From assembly GCA_024274785.1 (NCBI GenBank), contig JAJSAM010000060.1, positions 120,971-184,970 on the forward strand: a DNA stretch of 64,000 bases. Direction: 5' to 3'. Within the stretch, counting starts at the first letter, position 1. Each line of letters begins with the position of its first letter. The notes under the pieces are model-generated. The model was not told the origin of the DNA, did no database searches, and saw only the letters and a program-made list of their open reading frames with translations. Positions 43,307 through 52,305 of the stretch are shown one piece after another. The position numbers were made by a program, and so were the translations under genes. Origin of the DNA: Planctomycetota bacterium. Its GTDB lineage: Bacteria > Planctomycetota > JAJSAM01.

Positions 43307-44608
43307 ATGCGTCTACGCCCGGCACTCCTGATCATCGGCCTGATTCTCCTCCAGAGCTCGCGCGCCATTCCGCGCGACGGGGAGGAGCCCGAGTGGGGTC
43401 GACGCGAGACAAGAGCTCTCGTGGCTCTCGCCGAGGAATACCGGTTGCATCCGAGCCTCGCCTCGACCCGGAGCGCGCGCGACGGGATCCTCGCGCGCGC
43501 CGACGACATCGGCACGATCCCGGCCCGACGAATGAAGGACGTGGTGAAAGCGCTCTTCAAGGTGGCCAGGAGCGGGCCGAAGACGAAAGGCAAGGGCGAG
43601 TGCATCTCGACATTCGAGGCCTTCCCCGGCCACTACTACATCTCCGGGGCGGGGGGCGGAAAGAAAGGCATCTTCATCGGCCTGCACGGCGGAGGTCCCG
43701 GGGTCGGCAATGGTCGCACCGCCCAGTCGTTGTGGGGTGCGGCCACCGGCAAGGGGCTCATCGGGGTCTTCCCCACGGCGAACCTCCCGGGTCGCAGCAC
43801 CACCTGGCAGAGCCCCGAAGTCGAGAACTTCGTCCTGGCCGTCATCAAGGACCTGAAGCGCACCTTCAAGATCGACACGAACCGGATCTACGTCGCCGGC
43901 CATTCCCTCGGCGGCTCCGGGGCCTACCACATCGGACTCCGCAACGCGGACCTCCTCGCGGCCGTGAGCGCCAATGCCGGCGGGATGCACGGCCAGACCG
44001 ACAACGCCACGGGCTCGACCACCATCCCGGGAGGATTCGTGGCGAACCTCTGCAACACGCCGATGTTCATCACCCACTTCGACCAGGACCCGCGGGTGGG
44101 GGTTCAGGATTCGCGCGAGGTGGCAAAGGAACTCGACGCCCTTGAGGAGATGTACCCGGGCCGCTATCTGCACAACTACGTGGAAGGAAAGGGTGTGAAC
44201 CACGGCTTCCCGCCAGGCACCGGCCCAGGGAAGATCATCGCCTGGATGGCGAAACAAAGGCGAGATCCCTTCCCGGCGCGGGTCATCTGGGAGCCCGCGG
44301 CGCCGGACAAGAACCTCTTTTCCTGGCTCCGCCACGCCCAGCCCATCGCGTCCACCTCCCGCAGCAACCGCATCGTCGCCACGCAGGCGAAGAACCGCAT
44401 CGTGCTCAAGGGCATGAACCTCTACGGAGTATCGGTGATGCTCGCCGACGGGATGATCGATCCGAAGCGGCCGGTGACGGTGGTGGTGAACGGTGAAACA
44501 CGCTTCTCGCGGATCGTGGTCCGGCGGCCGGCCGCGGTGCTCGAGTCGATCATGGAGAACATCGACCCGGAACAGGTTTTCGCATATCGCATCGACTTTC
44601 AGGAGTAG
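43307..44608 (+). CDS. Secreted alpha/beta hydrolase (PHB-depolymerase/feruloyl-esterase-like)
   Basis: A 433-residue exported protein (signal to about residue 20). The hydrolase core runs about 110-330: an oxyanion region GIFIGLHGGGPG, the nucleophile elbow VAGHSLGGSGAY, a putative Asp in THFDQDPRVG and a His in GVNHGFPPG. The C-terminal 90 residues form an extra beta domain (VLKGMNLYGVSVMLADGMID). This layout is that of LpqC/PHB depolymerase-like esterases acting on polymers or esters outside the cytoplasm. The substrate is unknown. The R2 repeat ends only 13 bp before the start, so no normal promoter space is visible. Confidence 0.83.
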   Translation: MRLRPALLIIGLILLQSSRAIPRDGEEPEWGRRETRALVALAEEYRLHPSLASTRSARDGILARADDIGTIPARRMKDVVKALFKVARSGPKTKGKGECISTFEAFPGHYYISGAGGGKKGIFIGLHGGGPGVGNGRTAQSLWGAATGKGLIGVFPTANLPGRSTTWQSPEVENFVLAVIKDLKRTFKIDTNRIYVAGHSLGGSGAYHIGLRNADLLAAVSANAGGMHGQTDNATGSTTIPGGFVANLCNTPMFITHFDQDPRVGVQDSREVAKELDALEEMYPGRYLHNYVEGKGVNHGFPPGTGPGKIIAWMAKQRRDPFPARVIWEPAAPDKNLFSWLRHAQPIASTSRSNRIVATQAKNRIVLKGMNLYGVSVMLADGMIDPKRPVTVVVNGETRFSRIVVRRPAAVLESIMENIDPEQVFAYRIDFQE

Positions 44609-44821
44609 CCTCGGAGCAGACCGCCCGGGATGCGCCGGGACGGAATGCGGGCGCAGCTGACCCTGCGGTTTTCTCGAACTCCATCGAGCCGACCGGGTAG
44701 TGGCAAGTCGCTCCGGGTAGAATGCCGGAGTTCGCCGGCGATCTGGCCACCGCGTGGATTTCGGAGTCGAGACCTCGAGATTGAATGCACCATTCTCATC
44801 CCCCGGAACGAGGTATCCCCA

Positions 44822-45988
44822 TTGAGCTATCGATTGCTGCTCCTGACCCGGATTCCGATTTGCGGGAGTGCGGATGGTCTCGACACGCTCGATCTGTGGG
44901 CGAGAGACCTCCGCGGTCAAAGAAAGGTCGTGGCAGGTCTTACCCTGCTTGCTCCTCAGTCACGACCCATCAATGGCGCCAGAGCGAGACTCCCCGACGG
45001 CATCCGGTTTCACGATCGAAATCACCTCTCCGATGCGGAACTCGACCGTCTCCTGCAGGAGCACGACGTCGTTCAGGTCGGCCCTGAAGCGGGATGGTGT
45101 GGTTCACCGGCGATGCGATTCGTGAAAGCTGCGCACACCGCGAACCGCCTGGTCATTCTTGGCGTCAGCAGCAACCGGGCCGCGACCACGGTGCTCAACG
45201 CGATGCACCAATCCCTGCTCGGGAGAGTGAAGGCCAAACTCAAGGCGAGGAGGACGCTGCGCACCGTACGGGCCCTGGCTCGCGCGGCTGACGGGGTATT
45301 CCTGGCCGGCCACGGACTCCGCAGCATGCTGGGAACCGTCGAAACGAAGGTGCATGTCGGAACCGCCAGTTGGGTCACGCGCGAAGATATGGTCGACGAG
45401 GCGGTCCTTCAGAAGAAACTAGAATCGGAGAACCGCGGGCTTCGACTGTGCGCCGCCGCTCGATTGGAGCCGATGAAGGGCATTCACCTGGCGGTCGATG
45501 CGCTCCGCTTGCTGCACGAGCACCAGGCTCCGGGTCAGCCGCCGGCAAAGTTGGAGATTCTCGGTGAAGGCGCTGAGCAGGACGCGCTGATCGATCGCGT
45601 CGAGCAGTACGGGCTCCGGACCTCCGTCGAGTTTGGCGGAACCCACTCCTACCCCGGGCCGTTTTTTGACGCGATTCGTCGCCACGATCTTCTGCTCATT
45701 ACCAACCTGAACGTGGAGCAGCCTCGGATCATCTTTGATGCGATCTCACAGGGACTCATCCCGATCTGCCCGGATACGGTCCCCTACCGGGAATTGGGGC
45801 TGGATCAGCGAGTACGATACCGCTGTGGGGATGCGGAATCCCTGGCGTTGACCGTCCGGAGATTCATTTCGCCCCGAGTGCGTAACGATGTCATGCCCGA
45901 CCTTCGCGATCTCGCAAGACGCCACACGCTCGAGTCGATGCACGAGTTGCGGGCGGCCTGGATCGAGGGCCTGCTCGAACGGCGCTAG
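44822..45988 (+). CDS. Glycosyltransferase family 4/GT-B-like enzyme
   Basis: The 388-residue product begins at TTG 44822, with ACGAGG upstream; the track of codons before it lacks family features. The C-terminal half is GT-B-like: CAAARLEPMKGIHLAVDALR, LEILGEGAEQD, SVEFGGTHSYPGPFF and a late IIFDAISQGLIPICP with the donor-binding Glu replaced in part. The N-terminal acceptor half is less conserved. It probably adds a sugar to a surface glycan. It stands alone between an esterase gene and a convergent FHA gene. The family assignment is sound, the start less so. Confidence 0.75.
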   Translation: MSYRLLLLTRIPICGSADGLDTLDLWARDLRGQRKVVAGLTLLAPQSRPINGARARLPDGIRFHDRNHLSDAELDRLLQEHDVVQVGPEAGWCGSPAMRFVKAAHTANRLVILGVSSNRAATTVLNAMHQSLLGRVKAKLKARRTLRTVRALARAADGVFLAGHGLRSMLGTVETKVHVGTASWVTREDMVDEAVLQKKLESENRGLRLCAAARLEPMKGIHLAVDALRLLHEHQAPGQPPAKLEILGEGAEQDALIDRVEQYGLRTSVEFGGTHSYPGPFFDAIRRHDLLLITNLNVEQPRIIFDAISQGLIPICPDTVPYRELGLDQRVRYRCGDAESLALTVRRFISPRVRNDVMPDLRDLARRHTLESMHELRAAWIEGLLERR

Positions 45989-46038
45989 CCTGTCGGGGTA
46001 ACCCGTTTTTCGCAGCCAAGCCCTTCGGCCGACAGGCT
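45987..46038. terminator. Inverted repeat between convergent genes
   Basis: AGCCTGTCGG at 45987-45996 pairs with CCGACAGGCT at 46029-46038. Inside lies a short GGG-TAA-CCC hairpin followed by GTTTTT (plus strand) that may terminate the glycosyltransferase transcript. Confidence 0.55.
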
Positions 46039-46060
46039 GCCAGGTGAGGCGCCCGAAGCT

Positions 46061-46528
46061 CTACCTCCGCTTGTCCCGGCGGGGGCGCTTCGACTCCAGC
46101 TTGACGTTCACCTTCTTCGCGGGAGGGACATCGAGCCTGATCTTCTTCGGGGGCGGGAGGCCGAGGTCGATCTTCTTCTGCTTCGGGCCCGTAGGAGTCG
46201 CGGCTGTTCCCGGCTCGGGAGTCACCGCCGGGATCGAAGACGAGGAGGGGTCGTGAAAAACCAGTTCGGTGCGGCCGATTCGGATGATGTCGCCGTGGAT
46301 CAGGCGGGCCCGGCCGGTGCGACTGCCGTTGACGAATGTGCCGTTCGTGCTCTCGAGATCGAAGAGGACGAAGCCATCCCCGTGCGAGACGATCTTGGCG
46401 TGCTCCCGTGAGGACTTCACGTCCTCGATGTGGATCGGAACCTCGGGCCGGCGGCCGATGATGATCCCATCACGAACCTCGTACTCCATGCCGGCGCGGT
46501 TTCCGGTCTTCACGATGAGCTTCGGCAT
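46061..46528 (-). CDS. FHA-domain protein
   Basis: A 155-residue cytoplasmic protein with an N-terminal forkhead-associated domain (residues 1-92) that binds phosphothreonine peptides: GRRPEVPIHI, SSREHAKI and STNGTFVNG are intact. The C-terminus is a Pro/Lys-rich tail (KKIDLGLPPPKKIRLDVPP) without structure, perhaps a nucleic-acid or protein contact. It lies 16 bp after purF on the same strand. A plausible reader of the Ser/Thr kinases encoded in this window, but that is inference. Confidence 0.88.
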   Translation of the reverse strand: MPKLIVKTGNRAGMEYEVRDGIIIGRRPEVPIHIEDVKSSREHAKIVSHGDGFVLFDLESTNGTFVNGSRTGRARLIHGDIIRIGRTELVFHDPSSSSIPAVTPEPGTAATPTGPKQKKIDLGLPPPKKIRLDVPPAKKVNVKLESKRPRRDKRR

Positions 46529-46543
46529 CCGTCTCTCCTCCTC

Positions 46544-48025
46544 CTACTCCGCCGGTCGAGAGCGGACGCGCTCCCGGGCGATTTCATCCAACTCCGCTTC
46601 GGTGATCCCGGTGGGATAGACACCATCCATGCAAGCTCGGCAGAAGTGCTCTATGTCCGGGTTCCCCTCCCCCACCGCACGGGTCATGCCTTCGAGCGTC
46701 TGGTAGACGAGGGAGTCGGCATCGATTCTCTTTGCGATCTGCTGCTCGGTCAGATCGCGTGCAATGAACTCCTCGCGATCGGACATGTCGATCCCGTAGA
46801 CGCATGGATGGCGGAGAGGCGGGCAGGTCGAAGCGAAGTGCACCTCCCGCGCGCCGGTCTTCCGCACCATCTCGACGATGGCCTTGCTGGTGTTCCCACG
46901 AACGATGGAGTCGTCCACCAGAAGGACACGCTTGCCCTCGATTTCGAGTTGCACCGGCGTCAGCTTGAAACGGATCGAACGCTTCCGCTGCGCCTGGCCC
47001 TGCATGATGAAGGTCCGGGCGATGTAGCGGTTCTTCAGCAGCCCTTCCCGGAACTTCTTGTTCAGGCGGAACGACATCTCCTGCGCGGCGGGCCGCGAGG
47101 AGTCCGGGACGGGGATGACCACGTCGGTCACGGTCTCCGCTTCGTCACTCCCCTCGGGAGGAAGGCAGGCCTCCTTCCACCTCGCCGCCAGTTCCTCGCC
47201 AAGGCGAAGCCTGGCCTTGTAGACGCTGACGTCGTCGATCATGGAGTCGGGCCGGGCGAAGTAGATGTACTCGAAAATGCAGGGGTGATGATCCGGCGCA
47301 ACGACCTGCTTTTCAAGGATGGTGCCATCCTGTCGAAAGAGAATCGCCTCGCCGGCCCGGACGTCCCGCACCAGGGTGAAACCGAGCGCGGTCAGGGCGG
47401 CGGACTCCGAGGCGATCATGTGGTGGACGCCCTTTGGGGTCTCCTTCCGGCCGAAGACCAGCGGGCGGATGCCGTAAGGGTCCCGGAACGCCAGCAACCC
47501 CTTCCCGGCGATCAGGGTGATCACGGAGAAGCTGCCTTCGGCCCGACGGCACGTGCCCTCCACCGCCTTGAACGCCGCTTCCTCGAACGGGAGTCCGTTC
47601 AGTTGCTGCAACTCGTCGGCGAAGACGTTGAGGAGCGCCTCGACGTCGCACCAGGAGTTGATGTGGCGGCGACAGTTCTCGGTCAGGTCCTTCCGGAGCT
47701 TGATGAAGTTGGTCAGATTCCCGTTGTGGCACATGGCAATGCCGTACGGGGAGTTGGTGATGAAGGGCTGAGCATCCTCCACCCGCCCCTCACCGACCGT
47801 GGTGTACCGCAGATGGCCGATACCGGCGTTCCCACGCATCGTGGCCGCCGCGGGGGAGGAGAACACCTCCCGGGCCAGTCCGAGGTCCTTCATCTGGTGA
47901 AAACCGTCGGAAGAGTAGGTGATGATGCCCGCGGCATCCTGACCACGGTGCTGCAGGATCACCATTCCGTCTGCGAGGTCCGGGAAGACCTCGCTCGGAC
48001 CGATCTGGCCGATGACTCCGCACAT
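46544..48025 (-). CDS. purF: Amidophosphoribosyltransferase
   Basis: A 493-residue enzyme making phosphoribosylamine, the first step of purine synthesis. The glutaminase nucleophile is Cys2 (product starts MCGVIGQIG), so there is no propeptide to remove, unlike Bacillus PurF. The PRPP loop is [13 protein letters not shown]. Cysteines typical of the iron-sulfur type are present ([34 protein letters not shown]). The FHA gene follows closely. No PurR-type or purine riboswitch signal was recognised upstream. Confidence 0.95.
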   Translation of the reverse strand: MCGVIGQIGPSEVFPDLADGMVILQHRGQDAAGIITYSSDGFHQMKDLGLAREVFSSPAAATMRGNAGIGHLRYTTVGEGRVEDAQPFITNSPYGIAMCHNGNLTNFIKLRKDLTENCRRHINSWCDVEALLNVFADELQQLNGLPFEEAAFKAVEGTCRRAEGSFSVITLIAGKGLLAFRDPYGIRPLVFGRKETPKGVHHMIASESAALTALGFTLVRDVRAGEAILFRQDGTILEKQVVAPDHHPCIFEYIYFARPDSMIDDVSVYKARLRLGEELAARWKEACLPPEGSDEAETVTDVVIPVPDSSRPAAQEMSFRLNKKFREGLLKNRYIARTFIMQGQAQRKRSIRFKLTPVQLEIEGKRVLLVDDSIVRGNTSKAIVEMVRKTGAREVHFASTCPPLRHPCVYGIDMSDREEFIARDLTEQQIAKRIDADSLVYQTLEGMTRAVGEGNPDIEHFCRACMDGVYPTGITEAELDEIARERVRSRPAE

Positions 48026-48089
48026 GGGGGGGCGCTCCTAAGGGGGACACTTCATGCTAGCTTCACCCTCCACAGCTCCCCCATGAAAT

Positions 48090-49013
48090 TCATCGAAGAC
48101 CGGCCTCCTCCGCTCCAGCGAAGTAGCGGCGGACGACGGCATCGTAGCGGGGGCTCCAGATGGGAGACTCGAGCGCCCGGCGAAATTCATCCCAACCGGC
48201 TTCCCCGGAGGGATGGGCCAGCTCCCCGGCCCCCTCCCTCCGCCCTCTTCGCAGAGCCCTTTGCACCGCTTCCACCGCCCGGCCCGGCTCTCCGCGATCG
48301 AGCGCGGCCACGACCTCCCGGCGGACCTGCTTCGCCAGCCCGGCCTGCTCGAGAGCCTTCCAGTCCTCGGCATCGATCTCCTCACCGGCGGCCATCCGCC
48401 GAGTGATCTGATCGACCTCGGCGGGCCGGGGCGCAGCGGGTTCAGTGGGGATCTCGCCATCGCGGGGAGTTCCCGGAGTGTCGCCGGGCCGGCCGGGCAG
48501 CGCGGAGACGGCGCGGCCGGGCAGTTGGCTCCCGGGAGCATCTTTCGGGCTGCGGCCGGGCAGGACGAGGACCCCTATGAGAATCGCCGTGGCGAAGGCC
48601 GCCGCCAGCCCCTCGGTGCTCGGCGGGAAGCGCAGCGGGAACGCTCCACCCGACAGCGCAGGCGCCGAAAGGGCCTGCTCCGCGGCCAGGTCACGCACCT
48701 CCGGATCGGCAGCGGTCAGGGTGGCGAGAAACCGCTCCCTGGTCCCCGCGGACCGGTCGAGCAGGATGGCGGCGCGGGTCAGCGTGGTCCGTGCCCGCCG
48801 CAACCCGAGGGCGAAGACGCCGAGCGCGGGGAGTGCGGAAAGCACGAGCCAGACTCCGGGTTCCTGCTGGAGCAGTCGCGCCACCGCGGCCGCCATCGCG
48901 GCAAGCAAGGCCCCCGCGGCCACGCCCCGACCGGCCGCCCGGAACCAGTAGTGGCGGACGATGACGCCCCGGGCCCGGTGGATCAGCCTAGTCGTCGCTT
49001 CCGTCAGAACCAT
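48090..49013 (-). CDS. Membrane protein of unknown function
   Basis: A 307-residue Ala/Arg/Pro-rich protein with two adjacent N-terminal membrane helices (about 25-48, 53-70), a basic cytoplasmic stretch, a third helix (about 134-152), then a Pro-rich linker and a helical C-terminus (ITRRMAAGEEIDAEDWKALE). The layout recalls planctomycete-type batrachian DUF4175/BatA-associated membrane proteins, but I cannot assign a family. Its start overlaps the upstream lipoprotein gene by 26 nt. Confidence 0.6.
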   Translation of the reverse strand: MVLTEATTRLIHRARGVIVRHYWFRAAGRGVAAGALLAAMAAAVARLLQQEPGVWLVLSALPALGVFALGLRRARTTLTRAAILLDRSAGTRERFLATLTAADPEVRDLAAEQALSAPALSGGAFPLRFPPSTEGLAAAFATAILIGVLVLPGRSPKDAPGSQLPGRAVSALPGRPGDTPGTPRDGEIPTEPAAPRPAEVDQITRRMAAGEEIDAEDWKALEQAGLAKQVRREVVAALDRGEPGRAVEAVQRALRRGRREGAGELAHPSGEAGWDEFRRALESPIWSPRYDAVVRRYFAGAEEAGLR

Positions 49014-50061
49014 CTTCCTCCGGGAGCTCGATGCTCGGGAACTCCTTCGCTTCGAGTTCCTTTCTGGCGAAAACCAGGACCACTTTCGTCCCGATCTTCG
49101 GGATCCGCGGGGTCAGGCAGGTGTAGTAGATGTCGTCCGCCCCCTCGGAGGTGACATTGTCGATGATCGTGTTCGGCCAGGAGTAGGTGGCAACGAGATC
49201 CCCGGTCAGATCGGCCATGTAGACGACGGCGCTCGTGGCGTAGTCGCGCTCGAAGCGGGATCCCACGTAGACCCACTTGCCCCGGCCCATCGGCTGCTTC
49301 TTCTCGAGGTTGTAAACCAGGTCCTCGGCGCGCGCGCGAACAGTCTTGCCGTCTTCACCCCTCCACTCGATGTAGATGTAGATGGTCTCGCCTTCCGGAG
49401 GCAGGACCTTGCCGTCCCGGGAGGCGCGAACCGGAGTGCCCTTCTGAAAGCCGAGGGCGAGAATGCTGGCGTTGATCATGCCGGCGAGCCCCTTCGGCAT
49501 CGCTCCGCCGTGCTCCGCGTTACCGGTAACGGCGATGATCGACTCGTGCTCCTTCCCACCCATCACCACGGCCATGAACTCGAGCATGGCCCGGTTCTGG
49601 ATGATGACGCCATCGACCTCAACGCGGTCCTCGAGCAGCCGAACCCCCTTCGCGGCGGCTGCGGCCCGAAGCTGCTCCCGGGCTGCCGGCTCGAAGAGCT
49701 TCCGGTACTCGGCGGGGGCCTCGGGTTCTTCACCGTCCTGCTCGGTCTGGATCGACTTCAGGGTCTCCCAGGTGTTGCGCTTGATCATATCCACGTCCAC
49801 CGCCAGGAACTCCATGGCGGTGAGGATATCGTCGACCTTGCTCTCCAGCGCGCCGATCCGCCGGTCGAGCCGCGCCACGACATCAGCGTCGGCACGGCCA
49901 CGCGGGCTCTGATCGAGCTTCTCCAGCACGACGGCCAACTGGACCTCGAGTGCCTTCAGCCGCTTCGTCTGCGCCACCTGGACCCCGGGGTCGGAACATC
50001 CGGCCAGGAACAGGCTTGCGACAGTGGTGACGGACAGGAGGCTGAGGGCGGTGAGGCGCAT
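48988..50061 (-). CDS. Lipoprotein with a YdjY-like domain
   Basis: A 357-residue lipoprotein (signal ending LFLAGC, Cys about 22) with a coiled-coil segment (about 30-80, KALEVQLAVVLEKLDQ), then a globular domain. That domain (RVEVDGVIIQNRAMLEFMAV, HGGAMPKGLAGMINASILAL, FQKGTPVR) resembles the YdjY domain found in planctomycete exported proteins. The Asp-rich tail is acidic. The start ATG 50061 follows GGGAG; a longer upstream frame lacks any family feature. The role is unknown. Confidence 0.72.
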   Translation of the reverse strand: MRLTALSLLSVTTVASLFLAGCSDPGVQVAQTKRLKALEVQLAVVLEKLDQSPRGRADADVVARLDRRIGALESKVDDILTAMEFLAVDVDMIKRNTWETLKSIQTEQDGEEPEAPAEYRKLFEPAAREQLRAAAAAKGVRLLEDRVEVDGVIIQNRAMLEFMAVVMGGKEHESIIAVTGNAEHGGAMPKGLAGMINASILALGFQKGTPVRASRDGKVLPPEGETIYIYIEWRGEDGKTVRARAEDLVYNLEKKQPMGRGKWVYVGSRFERDYATSAVVYMADLTGDLVATYSWPNTIIDNVTSEGADDIYYTCLTPRIPKIGTKVVLVFARKELEAKEFPSIELPEEDGSDGSDD

Positions 50062-50155
50062 GAAGAGTCTCCCGGGTGAGGGGGGCCTGAGATCATAAAC
50101 GCAGCGGCGTCGATTCAGTTCTTCCGAAGGCCGGATTGTACATTTCTCCGTCAAT

Positions 50156-50340
50156 TCACACGGAATTCGGGTGCCCGGCCCACCGCCGGATCTCTGCTTC
50201 GAGTCGGCCGAGGGACACCGGACCGAGCCCGAGGACATGATCGTGGAACGTCTCGAGTTCCTCGCGAAACAGCCCGGGGGTCAGTGCGTCACTCCGAGAC
50301 AGACCCGCCGCATCGATCCTCCCGGCGGCTGCTTTGTGCT
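50156..50340 (-). pseudogene. 3' remnant of a larger gene, DUF885-like
   Basis: This minus-strand frame, ending at TGA 50156-50158, encodes about 58 residues that read like the extreme C-terminus of a DUF885-type protein (LFREELETFHDHVLGLG, PVSLGRLEAEIRRW). It has no start or Shine-Dalgarno and runs upstream straight into the R1 repeat (from 50338). The rest of the gene is missing, so it looks like a deletion or rearrangement joined at the repeat. The family name is tentative. Confidence 0.5.
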
Positions 50341-50449
50341 ACTGACGTTCACAATCTTCGCAGCGCTCGCAGATTCTGCGTGACGCTGCCGGACTGCCAG
50401 CACGGTCGCCCGGAGGTCGACCCTCCATTGCGGCTGGGCCGCACTGTGG
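50338..50449. repeat. Dispersed repeat R1, copy B
   Basis: About 112 bp, roughly 90% identical to copy C (60152-60267) and more distant from copy A (36621-36735). It supplies the last 35 codons of the RelA/SpoT-like lipoprotein gene and abuts a gene remnant on its other side. Confidence 0.85.
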
Positions 50450-51145
50450 TCCATTGCTCCATCTCCTCAAGATGATCTGATCCTGGGAATGGAGTGCACC
50501 GTCGCGGAGGATACCCGCGGGGATCGGCACCGAAAACCACGGCGCGGCCATCTCCGCGAAAAGCCGGCGTTTCTCCGCTGCGGAAGTCTCCGGCCGGCGG
50601 TAGGCCTCGTACCTGGCGTGCGTCTGCGACTTCACGGCGAAGGACGCCGCGGTGTGAAACTGGAGTTCGAAGAGCAGCCCGCCGGGCGCCCTGAGAATCG
50701 AGTTCACGCCGGAATAGGAGTCTCCGCCCGGCCAGTAGTTCTTCACTTCCAGCACCCGGTGCCCGCGTCCCACTAGGGCGGCGAGTACTTCGCGGATGAC
50801 CCGCACATGGTGTCCGGCCGGCTCGTCCTCCACGCGCACGGTATAGCGGAGCGCGTCGTCGATCACCATCTCGTCCGGCGCGAGAGCGGGGTCGTCCCGG
50901 AGCATCCCGGCGATCTTGCGTTCGAGCGAAGCTCGGGTCTTGAACCGGTGCTCACGCCCCGCCAGGTCGCCCCCGCGCCGATCCGTGATCTCCGTGAGCA
51001 GCGCCGTGACGGAAGGCTCGACGGCCCGGGCCTCCGCGAGAAAAAAGCCCACCCTCGAGGGAACATCGACGGCAGCATCAGGCGCGCTCGCGCAGGCCGA
51101 AACCAGCAGGCCCACCAGCGTGACGACCAGCAGGTGCGACCTCAA
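50339..51145 (-). CDS. Exported lipoprotein with a RelA/SpoT-like nucleotidyltransferase fold
   Basis: A 268-residue lipoprotein (signal ending LVSAC, Cys18). Residues about 65-215 follow the RelA/SpoT domain order: HRFKTRASLERKIAG (basic Arg/Lys-Ser-Lys motif), IDDALRYTVRVED (the D-x-x-R motif), VLEVKNYWPGGDSYSGVN, LFELQFHTAASFAVK (the E-x-Q-x-x-T motif) and a helix with THARYEAYR. The fold makes (p)ppGpp or (p)ppApp, or acts as a toxin. Export as a lipoprotein makes a house-keeping alarmone role unlikely. Residues 233-268 are encoded by the R1 repeat, so the natural C-terminus was probably different. Catalysis is inferred only. Confidence 0.72.
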   Translation of the reverse strand: MRSHLLVVTLVGLLVSACASAPDAAVDVPSRVGFFLAEARAVEPSVTALLTEITDRRGGDLAGREHRFKTRASLERKIAGMLRDDPALAPDEMVIDDALRYTVRVEDEPAGHHVRVIREVLAALVGRGHRVLEVKNYWPGGDSYSGVNSILRAPGGLLFELQFHTAASFAVKSQTHARYEAYRRPETSAAEKRRLFAEMAAPWFSVPIPAGILRDGALHSQDQIILRRWSNGPQCGPAAMEGRPPGDRAGSPAASRRICERCEDCERQ

Positions 51146-51226
51146 CGATCCCCCCGATCCGCGGCCGAAGTCGTACTCCCCGATCGCCCGGGTGCACCGG
51201 TTCGAGCTTCCCGGGCCAGGATCACC

Positions 51227-52297
51227 TCAGATTCGATGGGCTCCCTCCAGCGCAGCCAGGCGGTTCAGGACGGAATGGTCACCACCACCCTCCAGGGTCA
51301 CGCCCGTGCCGTGCAGCTTCCGCAGCGCGGAGGCGAGCATCCCGGGCTTGCCGTGCTTCTCCGCAAAGCGATCGGCCTTGCGCTCCGAGGCCTCGGAGAG
51401 CAGGTACATCAGCCCCGAGCCGGACAGGCCGATCAGAAGCAGGCCGATGGCGTGAAGGAGCGCGGTCTTCGGGCCCGCGGCCGAGAGGCCGACAACCCGC
51501 AGTGCCCAGAGGAGCGCCGGCCACCAGAAGAGCGAGATCATCCGGACCGCATTGATGAAGGTCTGTCCCAGGTGCCCCACCTCGTGGAGCAGAACGGACC
51601 GCACCTCCTCGCGGCCGAGCCCCTTCCAGAGCCCCTCGGCGACGAAGATGAAGCGCGAGGTCGTCGCGGCGATGGCGTTCACGAACTGCCCCGGCTCCGT
51701 AGCCACGAGGAGAATACCGCGCAGACGGATCCTCTCCCCCCGCGCGACCGCCCGAACCTCCACCGCGAGGCGCTGGTCCGGGAACGGCCGCACCGAGGCG
51801 ATCCGGTTCAGGACCACCCAGCGAGCCGCCCAGCCGATCGCGGTCGCAATCAGGAAATGCAGAAACGCCGAGGGAATGAGCCCCGATCCCGTTCTCAGAT
51901 CCGCGGAGATCGCCACCGCCGCGGAAAAGTACGGCACCCGCTGACCGATGGCCATGAACCCGGAGAGCAAGTTGAAGCGATGAAAACGCCACAGGCCGGA
52001 CCGGACCCCGTAGGCGCGAACTTCGAGCCAGCTCGCACCGGCGACGACGCCCCAGGTGAACAGCAGCGGGACGGCGTAGATGAGGATGACCAGGATCGGG
52101 CGGGCGACCTCCGCTTCGAAGATCGCGCGGACGCAGAGGATTGTCAGGGCCGCGGCGGCCAGGTAGGACCAGAAACAGATCCGGGCGGTCCTCGCCAGTC
52201 GGCCCGCGGGGCCGCTTCCGAGGATCCGTCCGGCGAATACGTACAGCAGAACTGAGAAGGCCGTGAAGCAGATGAGCGACAGCAGTACAACCTTCAT
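51227..52297 (-). CDS. Membrane-embedded M48-family zinc metallopeptidase
   Basis: A 356-residue protein with several membrane helices, the zinc motif LLHEVGHLG (HExxH, about residue 240) and a distal ligand in SEASERKADRFA. This is the HtpX/Ste24-type arrangement, degrading damaged membrane proteins. It starts 8 nt after the clpC stop on the same strand, so it is probably in the clpC transcript, which supports a quality-control role. Confidence 0.85.
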   Translation of the reverse strand: MKVVLLSLICFTAFSVLLYVFAGRILGSGPAGRLARTARICFWSYLAAAALTILCVRAIFEAEVARPILVILIYAVPLLFTWGVVAGASWLEVRAYGVRSGLWRFHRFNLLSGFMAIGQRVPYFSAAVAISADLRTGSGLIPSAFLHFLIATAIGWAARWVVLNRIASVRPFPDQRLAVEVRAVARGERIRLRGILLVATEPGQFVNAIAATTSRFIFVAEGLWKGLGREEVRSVLLHEVGHLGQTFINAVRMISLFWWPALLWALRVVGLSAAGPKTALLHAIGLLLIGLSGSGLMYLLSEASERKADRFAEKHGKPGMLASALRKLHGTGVTLEGGGDHSVLNRLAALEGAHRI

Positions 52298-52305
52298 CGA
52301 CTGGG

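Noticed and set aside
50171..50383. Plus-strand 70-codon frame
   Set aside because: Overlaps the R1 repeat and the opposite-strand gene remnant; no start signal.
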